A stretch of 64,000 nt of DNA from Antrihabitans auranticaus (GCF_016481275.1 NZ_JAEMNW010000003.1:1-64000), one strand, 5' to 3'; positions 16,986 to 26,825 are shown, numbered from the stretch's first letter. Program-made: numbers and translations. Notes: generated by a model from the letters alone, not told the origin.

Positions 16986-17018
16986 CATCGCGACCTCCGA
17001 GGCAAACCAAGGACAATT

Positions 17019-18482
17019 GTGGCTGACCTAGGCTCGGACTTCGTGGTGGTTGCCAACCGGCTGCCTGTGGACCTCGAAACCCTGCCCGACGGGTCCACTC
17101 GCTGGAAGCGCAGCCCCGGCGGCCTGGTCACCGCGCTGGAGCCGATCCTGCGTAGCAACAAGGGGGCGTGGGTCGGGTGGCCCGGTGTTCCCGACGCGAA
17201 TCCGGACCCGATCATCCAGGACGGCGTCGAACTGCACTCGGTTCCGCTGAGTGCGCGGGAGATCGAGGACTACTACGAGGGTTTCTCGAACGCGACGCTG
17301 TGGCCGCTCTACCACGACGTCATCGTCAAACCCGTGTACGACCGCGAGTGGTGGACCGCGTACGTCGCGGTCAACCGCAAGTTCACCGAGGCGACGGCGG
17401 ATGTCGCCGCGCAGGGTGCGACGGTCTGGATCCAGGACTACCAGCTCCAGCTTGTTCCGAAGATGCTGCGGATGTTGCGCCCGGACCTCACGATCGGCTT
17501 CTTCCAGCACATCCCTTTCCCCCCGGTCGAGCTGTTCATGCAATTGCCCTGGCGCACAGAGATAGTCGAAGGTCTGCTCGGCGCGGACCTGATCGGCTTC
17601 CATCTGCCCGGTGGCGCACAGAACTTCCTGTATCTCGCACGACGCCTGGCCGGTCAGTCGACGTCGCGCGGAAGCGTCGGTGTGCGTTCGAAACTCGGTG
17701 TCGTACAAGTGGGATTCCGCACAGTCCGCGTCGGCGCGTTCCCTATTTCGATCGATTCCGGGCAACTCGACGAGATGTCGAAGCGCAAGGATATTCGCGA
17801 CCGCGCCAAACAGATCCGGAAAGAACTCGGTAATCCGAAGCGGATAATGCTCGGCGTCGACCGCCTCGATTACACGAAAGGCATCGACGTTCGCCTCAAT
17901 GCCTTGATGGAATTGTTCGAAGAAAGCCGGATCGATCCCGAAGAAACGGTGATGGTCCAGCTCGCAACGCCCAGTCGGGAGCGCGTCGAGAGTTATGTGC
18001 GCCTACGCAGCGACATCGAGCAGGTCGTCGGCCGGATCAATGGCGAATACGCTCGTGTCGGGCACGGTGTGCTGCATTACCTGCATCGGCCGATCCCGCG
18101 CGAAGAGCTGATCGCCTTCTTCGTTGCAGCCGACGTCATGCTGGTCACGCCCTTTCGCGACGGCATGAACCTCGTCGCCAAGGAATACGTTGCGTGCCGG
18201 AGCGATCTCGGCGGCGCGTTGGTGCTGAGCGAATTCACCGGTGCCGCAGCCGAATTGCGCCAAGCGTACCTGTGCAACCCGCACGATCTCGAGGACCTCA
18301 AGGGCTCGATCATCGCCGCGCTCGAGCAGGACCGCGAAACCGGACGCAAGAAGATGCGAGCCCTACGGCGGCAAGTACTTACACACGACGTTGATCGCTG
18401 GGCAAAGTCGTTCCTCAACGCGCTGAGCCACGGCGGCGTCGCGGGTTCCGCGCTGCTCGAAGACGACGACGTCAGACTTTGA
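17019..18482 (+). CDS. otsA: Trehalose-6-phosphate synthase OtsA
   Basis: A 487-residue GT20 glycosyltransferase making trehalose 6-phosphate from UDP/ADP-glucose and glucose 6-phosphate. It shows [10 protein letters not shown] at the start, [11 protein letters not shown] for the acceptor site, [11 protein letters not shown] for the donor site, and a C-terminal half with [16 protein letters not shown] and [10 protein letters not shown]. It starts with GTG at 17019, with AAGGA 5 bases upstream. Trehalose is a compatible solute and the precursor of mycolate carriers in mycolic-acid bacteria. The 3' end overlaps hsd4A by 11 bp (convergent), so this gene is the left border of the sterol locus. 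Confidence 0.96.
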   Translation: MADLGSDFVVVANRLPVDLETLPDGSTRWKRSPGGLVTALEPILRSNKGAWVGWPGVPDANPDPIIQDGVELHSVPLSAREIEDYYEGFSNATLWPLYHDVIVKPVYDREWWTAYVAVNRKFTEATADVAAQGATVWIQDYQLQLVPKMLRMLRPDLTIGFFQHIPFPPVELFMQLPWRTEIVEGLLGADLIGFHLPGGAQNFLYLARRLAGQSTSRGSVGVRSKLGVVQVGFRTVRVGAFPISIDSGQLDEMSKRKDIRDRAKQIRKELGNPKRIMLGVDRLDYTKGIDVRLNALMELFEESRIDPEETVMVQLATPSRERVESYVRLRSDIEQVVGRINGEYARVGHGVLHYLHRPIPREELIAFFVAADVMLVTPFRDGMNLVAKEYVACRSDLGGALVLSEFTGAAAELRQAYLCNPHDLEDLKGSIIAALEQDRETGRKKMRALRRQVLTHDVDRWAKSFLNALSHGGVAGSALLEDDDVRL

Positions 18483-19392
18483 GTTTCGAGTCGAGCGTCA
18501 GAAGGTCCGAGGCGGAGAACGTCCGCCCGGGCTCGCGATCAGCGAAGTAGCCGCCGATCTCGCTTGCCAGCGCTGCGGCGTCCCACTGGTCGCCGGCAGC
18601 GTCGAATCGTTGCTCGACGACGGGTGCGGCCATCAGCGCGACCATCGGACCGTAGACGACGAACACCTGTCCGTTGACGTGGTCGGCTGCCGGCGACGCA
18701 AGGTAGGCGACCAATGTGCCGACGTGTTCGGGTGACAGTGGATCGATCCCGTCTTCGGGTGCGGCCCCGAAGACGTTCTCCGTCATGGACGTTCGGGCCC
18801 GCGGGCAGATAGCGTTTGCGCGGACTCCGTACCGCGAGAGACCGCGAGCGGCCGACAGCGTGAGTGACGTGATGCCCGCCTTCGCGGCGCCGTAGTTCGC
18901 CTGCCCCTCGGGTCCGAGCAATCCGGCTTCCGACGAGGTGTTGATCAAGCGGCCGTACACGGGTGCGCCTGCGGCCTTCGACGTGCCGCGCCAATACGCC
19001 GCGGCATTGCGGCTGAGCAGGAAGTGCCCGCGGAGGTGGACCCGCAACACCAGATCCCAGTCGTCGTCGGACATGTTGAACAGCATCCGATCCCGCACGA
19101 CCCCGGCGTTGTTGACCACGATATCGAGGCCGCCCAGGCGCGTGGTCGCCGCTTCGAGCAAACCGTCCGCGGTGGATCGTTCGCCGACGTCGCCGGCGAC
19201 GAATTCGCACGCGACACCGATACCGCGGATTTCGTCCATCGTCGCCGTGACGTTGTCGTTCTCGGATAGATCGTTGACGACGACCGCCGCGCCGGCCCGG
19301 GCCAGCGCGATCGCCTCCGATCGGCCGAGTCCCGAACCCGCTCCGGTGACGATTGCTACCTTGCCGTCGAGCCGCACATTCTGTTCGCTCAC
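18472..19392 (-). CDS. hsd4A: Hydroxyacyl-CoA dehydrogenase of sterol side-chain oxidation, Hsd4A-like (SDR)
   Basis: A 306-residue classical SDR. It has GAGSGLG for NAD binding, [11 protein letters not shown], the catalytic Ser in NTSSEAG and Tyr/Lys in YGAAKAG, plus a C-terminal extension. It matches the Rv3502c type, which oxidises the 22/24-hydroxyacyl-CoA in sterol side-chain beta-oxidation and has 17beta-HSD activity. The GTG at 19392 gives the family start ([17 protein letters not shown]), although the frame is open further upstream. A KstR-type box lies 11 bp upstream. The order hsd4A, fdxD, fadE26, fadE27 equals Rv3502c-Rv3505. Confidence 0.85.
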   Translation of the reverse strand: MSEQNVRLDGKVAIVTGAGSGLGRSEAIALARAGAAVVVNDLSENDNVTATMDEIRGIGVACEFVAGDVGERSTADGLLEAATTRLGGLDIVVNNAGVVRDRMLFNMSDDDWDLVLRVHLRGHFLLSRNAAAYWRGTSKAAGAPVYGRLINTSSEAGLLGPEGQANYGAAKAGITSLTLSAARGLSRYGVRANAICPRARTSMTENVFGAAPEDGIDPLSPEHVGTLVAYLASPAADHVNGQVFVVYGPMVALMAAPVVEQRFDAAGDQWDAAALASEIGGYFADREPGRTFSASDLLTLDSKLKV

Positions 19393-19403
19393 GGGCGCAA
19401 CTT

Positions 19404-19417
19404 TAGAACGTGTTCTT
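19404..19417. promoter_or_regulatory. KstR-type operator upstream of hsd4A
   Basis: TAGAACGTGTTCTT fits the KstR consensus TnnAACnnGTTnnA at all positions but the last. It lies 11 bp before the hsd4A start, between fdxD and hsd4A, so it can repress hsd4A separately from fdxD. Confidence 0.85.
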
Positions 19418-19435
19418 GTTATCGGCAACGACGGG

Positions 19436-19627
19436 TCACCGTTTCTCGAACAAGGCCGCCTTCGGACACTGCGCGATCGCGTCGCGAACATCCTCGACGC
19501 GGTCCGCCGGCACCTCGCCACCGGCGACGATGAGCTCGTCATCGTCGTTGAGGTCGAAAATGTCGGGCGCAATCCCCACACAGATGCCGTTTGCCTCACA
19601 TTGATCGAAGTCGACGCCGACCTCCAT
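19436..19627 (-). CDS. fdxD: Ferredoxin, 3Fe-4S type (FdxD-like)
   Basis: A 63-residue ferredoxin, MEVGVDFDQCEANGICVGIA, with cysteines in C-x5-C and a later CP. One of the four cysteines of a 4Fe-4S site is absent, as in actinobacterial 3Fe-4S ferredoxins that feed P450s or dehydrogenases. The ATG at 19627 is preferred over an upstream in-frame ATG because it gives the usual short family start. Its place next to hsd4A and fadE26 matches Rv3503c. It may supply electrons to Cyp125 or to another oxygenase; that is inference. Confidence 0.88.
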   Translation of the reverse strand: MEVGVDFDQCEANGICVGIAPDIFDLNDDDELIVAGGEVPADRVEDVRDAIAQCPKAALFEKR

Positions 19628-19707
19628 GGCTACTTCCTCTCCACGCTGTTCTGTCGCGATGGCAGGGGGACGGCGCTCCCGCATCGTCCCTTCAACGAGT
19701 GTATTAC

Positions 19708-19721
19708 TAGAACATGTTCCA
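19708..19721. promoter_or_regulatory. KstR-type operator, fdxD/fadE26 divergent promoter
   Basis: TAGAACATGTTCCA fits TnnAACnnGTTnnA exactly. It is 81 bp from the fdxD start and 45 bp from the fadE26 start, between diverging genes, so one repressor site can serve both. Confidence 0.88.
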
Positions 19722-19765
19722 CCTAATATGTCATCATCGAACCGGGTGCAGAAGAGAGGTGCAAG

Positions 19766-20959
19766 ATGCGGATTGCATACACGGCGGAGCAGCGCGCGCT
19801 ACAGGAAGAGCTACGGGCATACTTCGCGCGGTTGATCACGCCGGAGCGCCGAGAGGCCCTCAGCGCGCAGACCGGTGAATTCGGTACGGGGAACGTCTAC
19901 CGGGACGTCGTCCGCGAGATGGGCCACGACGGTTGGCTCACGCTCGGCTGGCCTAAGGAGTACGGCGGGCAGGAACGGTCGATGATCGACCAGCTCATCT
20001 TCACCGACGAGGCCGCGATCGCAGGCGCGCCCGTTCCGTTCCTCACTATCAACTCGGTGGCCCCGACGATCATGCATTTCGGAACCGAGGAGCAGAAGCG
20101 CTTCTTCCTGCCGAAGATCTCGGCCGGCGAACTGCACTTCTCGATCGGCTATTCCGAACCCGGTGCGGGCACGGACCTCGCGAGCCTGCGCACGACCGCG
20201 GTCCGCGACGGCGACGACTGGGTCATCAACGGACAGAAAATGTGGACGAGCCTGATCGCATACGCCGATTACATCTGGCTCGCATGCCGAACCGACCCGA
20301 ACGTGAAGAAGCACAAAGGCATCAGCATGTTCATCGTCCCGGCGACCGCGGAGGGATTCTCCTGGACGCCGGTGCACACGATGGCCGGACCCGACACGAG
20401 TGCGACCTACTACCAAGACGTGCGGGTGCCGTCGACGGCAGTAGTCGGCGAGGTCAACGGCGGTTGGCCGCTGGTCACGAACCAGCTCAATCACGAGCGC
20501 GTCGCACTGACGTCAGCGGCGCCGTTGCAGCACTCGCTGCGGCAGGTCGTCGAGTGGGCGCAGAACACGAAGGCTGCCGACGGATCGCGCGTGATCGATC
20601 GCGAGTGGGTGCAGATCAACCTCGCCCGGGTCCACGCGAAGGTGGAGTACCTCAAACTCATGAACTGGGAAGTTGCCTGGGGCGCGAGCGCCGGCGGCGG
20701 CCACTCGCCGAGCAAGTGGGACGCATCGGCGTGCAAGGTCTACGGCACCGAGCTTGCGACGGAGGCATACCGGCTCCTGATGGAAGTTCTCGGACCGGTC
20801 GCGTATCTGCGCCAGGACTCCCCCGGTGCGGCTCTGCGCGGACGCATCGAGCGGATGCACCGGGCAGCACTGATTCTGACCTTCGGTGGCGGCACCAACG
20901 AGGTCCAGCGCGACATCATCGCGATGACCGCCCTCCGCCAACCACCCGCCAAGCGCTGA
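19766..20959 (+). CDS. fadE26: Acyl-CoA dehydrogenase FadE26 (ChsE4-like subunit)
   Basis: A 397-residue acyl-CoA dehydrogenase: N-terminal helical domain, beta-domain with YSEPGAGTDLASLRTTA and the GQKMWTS loop, and a C-terminal helical domain ending FGGGTNEVQRDIIAMTAL. In M. tuberculosis FadE26 and FadE27 form an alpha2beta2 complex that introduces the double bond in the C27 steroid-26-oyl-CoA. The adjacent second dehydrogenase gene (21 bp downstream) fits this. A KstR box lies 45 bp upstream. Confidence 0.88.
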   Translation: MRIAYTAEQRALQEELRAYFARLITPERREALSAQTGEFGTGNVYRDVVREMGHDGWLTLGWPKEYGGQERSMIDQLIFTDEAAIAGAPVPFLTINSVAPTIMHFGTEEQKRFFLPKISAGELHFSIGYSEPGAGTDLASLRTTAVRDGDDWVINGQKMWTSLIAYADYIWLACRTDPNVKKHKGISMFIVPATAEGFSWTPVHTMAGPDTSATYYQDVRVPSTAVVGEVNGGWPLVTNQLNHERVALTSAAPLQHSLRQVVEWAQNTKAADGSRVIDREWVQINLARVHAKVEYLKLMNWEVAWGASAGGGHSPSKWDASACKVYGTELATEAYRLLMEVLGPVAYLRQDSPGAALRGRIERMHRAALILTFGGGTNEVQRDIIAMTALRQPPAKR

Positions 20960-20980
20960 CCCCTTCGAAAGGGCCCACAG

Positions 20981-22093
20981 ATGGACTTCACACCGACCGA
21001 GGCGCAGCAGGACCTCGAACAGTTGACCCGCGATATCGCCACCAAACTCGTCACGCCGGAGCGGCAGCGCGAACTCGACGCCGCCGCGGAACGCCTCGAC
21101 GAACCGCTGTGGCACGCGCTATCGGACGCAGGCGTCCTCGCGGCGGCATTGCCGGACGCCGTCGGTGGCGGCGGCTTCGGCGTGCTCGAGCAGTGCACGA
21201 TCCTGCGCGAACTCGGCCGAACCCTCGGCGCCGTCCCGTACTTGCCATCGGTCGTTCTCGCGGCCGGCGCGCTCGCCGAGTTCGGTACACCCGCCCAGCA
21301 GGAATTTGCCCAACGTGCCGCCTCCGGCGAGATCCTCACCGTGGCACTGGCCGAAGAGAACAACGACGAACCCGCTCGACCGGTTACGGCTGTCGCGCAA
21401 CATGATTCGGGCTGGGCGCTGACCGGCGCCAAGATAGCCGTCCCGGTGGCGAATCGCGCTGTGCGGATGCTCGTGCCTGCGGCGACGCCCGACGGTGTTG
21501 CCGTCTTCCTCGTCGACCCGAAGGCTGCGGGCGTGACGGTCGTCGCGCAACAGGTCGTCGACAACAGCGTCGAGTGCCTCGTGGGATTCGACGAGGTCCA
21601 GCTGTCGGCGGACGACCTACTGGGTTCGCTGGAGACGGGCGCCGACGTCGTTTCGTGGCTGCTCACCCGGGCTGCGCTCGGGCTCGCGGCAAGCCAGCTC
21701 GGCACGCTGGAGCGCGCATTGGAACTCGTGTCCGACTACGCCCGAGAGCGCGTGCAATTCGAACGACCGATCGGCAGTTTCCAAGCTGTTGCGCAACGGC
21801 TCGCCGACGCGTACATCGACGTCAAGGGCGTGCGCCTGACCGTCCTGCAGGCGGCGTGGCAGCTCAGCGAAGGCCTGCCTGCAGCTGCCGAAGTGCGGGC
21901 CGCAAAGTTCTGGGCAGCCGACGCGGGCCACCGCGTCGCACACACGCTCGTGCACGTTCACGGCGGCGTCGGCCTCGACACGGACCACATCGCGCACCGA
22001 TACTTCCTCGCGGCGAAGCACAACGAGTTCGCACTCGGTTCTGCGACCGATCAACTTCGGCATTTGGGAGCCATCCTCGCAGTGAGCGCCTGA
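20981..22093 (+). CDS. fadE27: Acyl-CoA dehydrogenase FadE27 (ChsE5-like subunit)
   Basis: A 370-residue, shorter and more diverged acyl-CoA dehydrogenase. It keeps ERVQFERPIGSFQAVAQRLAD and VHVHGGVGLDTDHIAHRYFL, but the middle domain is degenerate, as expected for the partner subunit of a heteromeric sterol dehydrogenase. It lies 21 bp after fadE26 in the same operon. Assignment to FadE27 rests on order and subunit type. Confidence 0.86.
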   Translation: MDFTPTEAQQDLEQLTRDIATKLVTPERQRELDAAAERLDEPLWHALSDAGVLAAALPDAVGGGGFGVLEQCTILRELGRTLGAVPYLPSVVLAAGALAEFGTPAQQEFAQRAASGEILTVALAEENNDEPARPVTAVAQHDSGWALTGAKIAVPVANRAVRMLVPAATPDGVAVFLVDPKAAGVTVVAQQVVDNSVECLVGFDEVQLSADDLLGSLETGADVVSWLLTRAALGLAASQLGTLERALELVSDYARERVQFERPIGSFQAVAQRLADAYIDVKGVRLTVLQAAWQLSEGLPAAAEVRAAKFWAADAGHRVAHTLVHVHGGVGLDTDHIAHRYFLAAKHNEFALGSATDQLRHLGAILAVSA

Positions 22094-22145
22094 CACCTGG
22101 CATAAGCTTCGGCTTGTTTCTGCAGCGTCGCAGAAGGAGGACCGG

Positions 22146-23114
22146 ATGATTGCGTCTGACGTCGGCAACTCGGGCATGCGCAATCCCAGGATCGTGTATC
22201 GCAGCGGCGGCAGCGTGCGTTCGCGCATCGCCGTGGCGCCGATGCGGGTTGCCCGTGCAGTCGGCGAAGTCTGGCCGATGTCACCCTGGACGCTCACGAT
22301 TCTCGATCTGTGCGGCTCCGGGGTCGGGCGTCTGCTCGCCCGGACACCGGTCGAAAAGCTGGACGCGAACGGTGTCACGGCGGTGCGGGTACGCGCGAAG
22401 TCAGTCACGCAGCCCCGGCAAACCATCCTGTACGTCCACGGCGGCGGGTTCACGTTCGGTACGCCGGACATGTACCGCGCGGCGGCGGTACGGCTCTCTG
22501 CGGCTACGAACTCCGATGTGCTGCTCTTCGATTACCGCCACCCGCCGTTCGCTCCCGTGGCCTCGATGACAGCCGATTGCGACACGGTGTATCGCTGGGC
22601 CGTGTCGCAGTATCCGACGGACCGCTTGATCCTCATGGGCGACTCCGCCGGCGGCAATCTCGCTGTCGGCATGCTGATCCGGGCGCGAGCGGAGGGTCTG
22701 CCGCAACCCGCTGGCCTCGCGATCCTGTCGGCGTGGCTCGACCTCACCTACCGGCATTCGAAGGGCGCGCAACGCGACGCCTTCTTCGCGCTGCGGTACG
22801 CCCGACGTGCCGCCGCACTGTGCAGCGACGGGAACGGCCCACTACCGGAGGTCCGGCCGCTCGACTTCGACCTCGCCGGTCTGCCGCCCACACTCATCCA
22901 GATCGGCTCGACGGAGCCGCTGGTGCCCGGCAACCGGGAACTCGCCGGCGGCCTTGCGCGCGCCGGCGTGCCCGTCGAATTGCAGCTGTGGAAAGACCAG
23001 GTCCACGTTTTCCAGCTGTTTTTGAGCTTTCTGCCCGAAAGTCGCTCCGCGCTCAAGGAGATCGCGCGCTTCATCGAGCACGCGACACGGCGCGAAGCGA
23101 AACTGACCGGTTAG
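22146..23114 (+). CDS. Hormone-sensitive-lipase-type esterase
   Basis: A 322-residue alpha/beta hydrolase-3 (HSL/LipN group) protein. HGGGF forms the oxyanion hole, GDSAGGN holds the nucleophile Ser, and the His is in DQVHVFQLF. The acid position reads STEPLV, so Glu may replace the usual Asp. It starts 52 bp after fadE27 with AGGAGG upstream and may belong to the same transcript. It could release sterols or steroids from esters; that is inference. The 3' end overlaps the next gene by 4 bp (convergent). Confidence 0.8.
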   Translation: MIASDVGNSGMRNPRIVYRSGGSVRSRIAVAPMRVARAVGEVWPMSPWTLTILDLCGSGVGRLLARTPVEKLDANGVTAVRVRAKSVTQPRQTILYVHGGGFTFGTPDMYRAAAVRLSAATNSDVLLFDYRHPPFAPVASMTADCDTVYRWAVSQYPTDRLILMGDSAGGNLAVGMLIRARAEGLPQPAGLAILSAWLDLTYRHSKGAQRDAFFALRYARRAAALCSDGNGPLPEVRPLDFDLAGLPPTLIQIGSTEPLVPGNRELAGGLARAGVPVELQLWKDQVHVFQLFLSFLPESRSALKEIARFIEHATRREAKLTG

Positions 23115-24238
23115 CCGCGCCCGCCCGCGCCCGCTATTCGCGCTGCGGCAGCGTCGAATTCGGCCAGCAGATCTGCCATCACGTCGGCGACCGGACGAAT
23201 GTCGTTCATGCGACCGACGATTTGGCCGACCGGCATAGCCACGACCTCCGGATCCGACGACAGTGCGATTCGCTGATGCGCTTCGCTGACGAGGATGTTC
23301 TGCAACGGCATCGGAAGTGGTTGCGGCGCATCGGGTCTGGCCCATGCCTCCGTCCACTTGGTCTTCAGCAGCCGAGCCGGTTTGCCGGAGAAGATCCGCG
23401 TCCGGACCGTATCTGCCGAACTCGCGGCAAGCAGCGCACGCTGGACGACGGACGGCCCCGCGCTGTCCTTCGCCGTACCCAGTCGGTACTCCGCGCAGGT
23501 GAGCCAGTACGAGCCCATCCAGACGCCCTGCGCACCGAGTGCGAGGGCCGCGGCGACCTGCCGTCCGCTGCCGATTCCGCCGGCCGCCAGCACGACTGCA
23601 TCGTCGCCGACCGCGTCGACGATCTCGGGCCAGAGCACCATCGAGCCGATTTCACCGGTGTGCCCACCTGCCTCGTAGCCCTGCGCGATGACGATGTCCA
23701 CACCGTTGTCGATATGACTCCGTGCATGCGACACCGCGCCGGCCAGCGCCGCAACGGGTACCCCTGCGGCGTGCGCCTGGTCGATCACGTCCTTGGGCGG
23801 TGAGCCCAGCGCGTTGGCGATCAGTTTGATCGGATGCTTCAGCGACACATCGACGTGCGAGCGCGCCACCGAATGCAGCCAGCCGAGGACGCCGACCGCG
23901 TGTTCGTGGCCGGTCGCGAGCGGCGGCACACCGAGGTCGTTCAACGTCCGGTCGACGAACGCGCGGTGCTCGGGCGGAATCATTGCCTCGAGGTCGATCG
24001 ACGTACCTTCGGTCGGAATCTTCGCCGGCATCACGATGTCGACGCCGTAGGGCTTTCCGTCGGTGTTCGCGTCCATCCAGTCTAGGACGGCGTCGAGCTC
24101 TTCCGGATCGTTGAATCGGACGCACCCGAGCACGCCCAGCCCGCCGGCCCTGGTTATCGCCGCGGCTACGTGCTCGGACGGTGTGAAACCGAAGATCGGA
24201 TATTCGATGCCGAACTTGTCGCAGAGATCTGTCCGCAT
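23111..24238 (-). CDS. NPD/2-nitropropane-dioxygenase-like flavoprotein
   Basis: A 375-residue TIM-barrel flavoprotein of the nitronate monooxygenase / enoyl-reductase-like family. FGIEYPIFGF at the start, IAQGYEAGGHTGEIGSMVLW and AAGGIGSGRQVAAALALGAQ for FMN phosphate binding, and MGSYWLTCAEY are visible. The start ATG overlaps the fadD19 stop (TGATG), so it is translated with fadD19. The related IpdC at 45079 is a steroid carboxyl-CoA reductase. This protein may likewise act on a sterol acyl-CoA rather than a nitronate, but there is no direct evidence. Confidence 0.8.
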   Translation of the reverse strand: MRTDLCDKFGIEYPIFGFTPSEHVAAAITRAGGLGVLGCVRFNDPEELDAVLDWMDANTDGKPYGVDIVMPAKIPTEGTSIDLEAMIPPEHRAFVDRTLNDLGVPPLATGHEHAVGVLGWLHSVARSHVDVSLKHPIKLIANALGSPPKDVIDQAHAAGVPVAALAGAVSHARSHIDNGVDIVIAQGYEAGGHTGEIGSMVLWPEIVDAVGDDAVVLAAGGIGSGRQVAAALALGAQGVWMGSYWLTCAEYRLGTAKDSAGPSVVQRALLAASSADTVRTRIFSGKPARLLKTKWTEAWARPDAPQPLPMPLQNILVSEAHQRIALSSDPEVVAMPVGQIVGRMNDIRPVADVMADLLAEFDAAAARIAGAGGRG

Positions 24239-25887
24239 CAGCTTGCACTCCCGGCTACGGCAGGAGCGAGATGTTCGTCGGCTTCCCTGAGCGTGGTTTG
24301 TTCCTTCGCCCAACGGTAGTCCGGCTTGCCTGCCGGTGACCGTTTGATCTCGTCGACGAACCACACACTGCGCGGAACCTTGTACGCCGCCAATTGCACA
24401 CGGCAGGCGTCGGAAAGCTCCTGCAGGCTCGGCCGGTGACCCGTCCGCGACTGCACGACGGCCGCGACCCGTTCGCCGAAGCGCTCGTCCGGGACACCGA
24501 CGACGAGCGCGTCGAAGACGTCCGGATGCGACTTGAGTTCGCCCTCGACCTCTTCGGGGAACACCTTTTCACCACCGGTGTTGATCGACATCGACCCGCG
24601 GCCCAGCATCGTCACCGTGCCGTCCGCTTCCACGCGGGCATAGTCGCCGGGGATCGAGTAGCGCACACCGTGGTACTCCACGAACGTCGCCTTGGTCTTC
24701 GCCTCGTCCTTGTAGTAGCCGAGCGGAATGTGGCCCTTTCGCGCGATGAGACCGATCTGATCCGAGCCGGGCTCGATCGGGTTGCCCTCGTCGTCGATCA
24801 CCGTCGTCGAGGCGTCGATCTTCACGCGCGGGCCACCCTCGTGCGCCGCGCCCTTGGTGACCGCGCTGAGGCCACCGAAGCCGGTCTCGGAACTGCCGAT
24901 CGAGTCGGTGATCATGCGGTTCGGCAGCAGCTCACAGAACTTGTCCTTGATGCTCGGCGAGAACAATGCCGCGCTGCTGGCGATCACCCACATCGTCGAA
25001 AGGTCATAGGGCTTACCAGTTTCCGGGTTGCCTTCGATCAGGGCGTCGAGCATCGGCCGCGCCATTGCGTCACCGGTGATAAAGATCAGGTTGACCCCGA
25101 GCTGATCGATGACCCGCCACACCGTGTGACCGCTGAACTCCGGGTACATCACGGTCTTGCCACCGGCGAAGAGGCTTTGGAACGTTGCCCACTGGGCGCC
25201 GCCGTGAATCATCGGCGGGATCGGGTATCGGGTCATCGCGGGGTTTGCGGCGCCGCCGTTGGCGAGTTCCCATTCGTCCTTGACGTACTCACCGGTCATG
25301 AAATTGATGCCACCGCCGAGCACTCGCCAGACGTCCTCCTGCCGCCACATGACGCCCTTCGGCTTACCCGTGGTGCCGCCGGTGTAGAGCATGTACAGGT
25401 CGTCGGGACTGCGCTCGCCGAAGTTGCGCTCGGGTGATCCAGCCGCCAGCGCAGCCTCGTACTCGGTGCCGCTGTACTCGAGATCCGTTCCGTCTTCGAC
25501 GACGACGAACGACTTCAGGTTCGGCGTCCTCGGTGCGGTCGCCGCCACCTTGTCGGAGTACCGGCGCTCGTGGATGAGCGCGACCATGTCGGAGTTCTCG
25601 AAGATGTACTGGAGCTCGCTGGGCACGTAGCGGTAGTTGACGTTCACCATCACGGCGCGGAGCTTGAAGACGGCGATCATCGCCTCCACGGCCTCGATCG
25701 TGTTCCGCGAGTAGACGCCGACTTTGTCGCCGGCCTTCACCCCGTTGTCGGCGAGGTAGTGCGCGAGGCGATTCGCGCGATCTTCCAATTGCGCATAGGT
25801 GACCTCGCGGCGGTCGTCCAGTAGCGCAACGCGCTCGGGCATCAGATCGACGGCATGCTCGACGAGGTCGGCGATGTTGTAAGCCAT
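24238..25887 (-). CDS. fadD19: Steroid/acyl-CoA synthetase FadD19
   Basis: A 549-residue AMP-forming ligase. YTGGTTGKPKGVMW is the P-loop-like motif, GSSETGFGG the ATP motif, and GRGSMSINTGGEKVFPEEVE the hinge. Length and sequence follow the Rv3515c type, which activates C26/C27 steroid acids and is needed for C24-branched sterols. It is divergent from echA19 with a KstR box between them, the same arrangement as Rv3515c/Rv3516. The downstream NPD-like gene is translationally coupled. Confidence 0.88.
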   Translation of the reverse strand: MAYNIADLVEHAVDLMPERVALLDDRREVTYAQLEDRANRLAHYLADNGVKAGDKVGVYSRNTIEAVEAMIAVFKLRAVMVNVNYRYVPSELQYIFENSDMVALIHERRYSDKVAATAPRTPNLKSFVVVEDGTDLEYSGTEYEAALAAGSPERNFGERSPDDLYMLYTGGTTGKPKGVMWRQEDVWRVLGGGINFMTGEYVKDEWELANGGAANPAMTRYPIPPMIHGGAQWATFQSLFAGGKTVMYPEFSGHTVWRVIDQLGVNLIFITGDAMARPMLDALIEGNPETGKPYDLSTMWVIASSAALFSPSIKDKFCELLPNRMITDSIGSSETGFGGLSAVTKGAAHEGGPRVKIDASTTVIDDEGNPIEPGSDQIGLIARKGHIPLGYYKDEAKTKATFVEYHGVRYSIPGDYARVEADGTVTMLGRGSMSINTGGEKVFPEEVEGELKSHPDVFDALVVGVPDERFGERVAAVVQSRTGHRPSLQELSDACRVQLAAYKVPRSVWFVDEIKRSPAGKPDYRWAKEQTTLREADEHLAPAVAGSAS

Positions 25888-25897
25888 GACCCAAAAG

Positions 25898-25911
25898 TAG
25901 AACGTGTTATC
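25898..25911. promoter_or_regulatory. KstR-type operator, fadD19/echA19 divergent promoter
   Basis: TAGAACGTGTTATC keeps the TnnAACnnGTT core; only the outer right base deviates. It is 11 bp from the fadD19 start and 54 bp from the echA19 start. Confidence 0.82.
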
Positions 25912-25964
25912 GTTTCTGACAAGACCTGATCGAGACCCAGCTCACACCACGTGGAGTACGAACC

Positions 25965-26765
25965 GTGACAACGTCGACCGAAACCGCTCATTGCCTCGTC
26001 GAAAAGCGCGGGCACGTACTCATCGTCACGATGAATCGGCCCGAAGCGCGCAACGCCCTGTCGGGCGAAATGATGGCGATCATGCGGGACGCCTGGGACC
26101 AGGTGGATGCGGATCCCGAAATTCGAGTCGCAATTTTGACGGGCGCGGGCGGTGCGTTCTGTGCTGGTGCGGACCTGAAAGCCATGACATCGAGCCATCC
26201 GGGCGATTCGTTCTCCGGCGGCGGCTGGGATCTTTCGCGAATCGACGCACTTCTGAAAGGTCGCAGGCTGACGAAGCCGTTGATCGCCGCCGTCGAAGGG
26301 CCGGCCATTGCGGGCGGGACCGAGATTCTGCAGGGCACCGACATCCGTGTCGCGGGCGAGAGCGCGAAATTCGGCGTCTCCGAGGCAAAGTGGGGATTGT
26401 TCCCGTTGGGCGGGTCCGCGGTTCGGCTCGTACGCCAGATTCCGTACACGATCGCAGCCGACATTCTCCTGACCGGTCGGCACATCCGCGCCGCCGAGGC
26501 GAAGGACATCGGCCTCATCGGGCATGTGGTCCCGGACGGCCAGGCACTGACGAAGGCCCTCGAACTTGCCGACCTGATCGCCGCCAACGGCCCCCTCGCG
26601 GTCCAGGCGATTCTGCGGACCATTCGCGAAACCGAAGGGTTGCACGAGGAAGAGGCGTTCAAGATCGACGCCCGCCTCGGCGTCGAGGTCTTCAAATCGA
26701 AAGACGCCAAAGAAGGTCCGCGCGCGTTCGCCGCCAAGCGGGCGCCGGTCTTCGAAGGGCAATAA
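25965..26765 (+). CDS. echA19: Enoyl-CoA hydratase EchA19
   Basis: A 266-residue crotonase. [17 protein letters not shown] and [20 protein letters not shown] are the two oxyanion-hole motifs, and [16 protein letters not shown] carries the catalytic Glu region. It starts with GTG at 25965. Divergence from fadD19 around a KstR box matches Rv3516, a hydratase acting on cholesterol side-chain enoyl-CoAs. It supplies the hydration step between FadE26-FadE27 and Hsd4A. Confidence 0.88.
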   Translation: MTTSTETAHCLVEKRGHVLIVTMNRPEARNALSGEMMAIMRDAWDQVDADPEIRVAILTGAGGAFCAGADLKAMTSSHPGDSFSGGGWDLSRIDALLKGRRLTKPLIAAVEGPAIAGGTEILQGTDIRVAGESAKFGVSEAKWGLFPLGGSAVRLVRQIPYTIAADILLTGRHIRAAEAKDIGLIGHVVPDGQALTKALELADLIAANGPLAVQAILRTIRETEGLHEEEAFKIDARLGVEVFKSKDAKEGPRAFAAKRAPVFEGQ

Positions 26766-26774
26766 GGGGCTGCG

Positions 26775-26823
26775 CCCCTGTGCGCGGTTAGCGAGTCCAT
26801 GGACTCCCTAACCGCGCACGGGG
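26775..26823. terminator. Long convergent hairpin between echA19 and the acyl-CoA synthetase
   Basis: GTGCGCGGTTAG (26780-26791) pairs with CTAACCGCGCAC (26808-26819). CCCC and GGGG extend the base around a one-base bulge, and the inner palindrome GAGTCCATGGACTC extends the top, giving over 20 paired bases. It fills the 60-bp gap between two convergent genes. There is no T-run, so it may act in both directions without classical U-tract termination. Confidence 0.65.
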
Positions 26824-26825
26824 TG

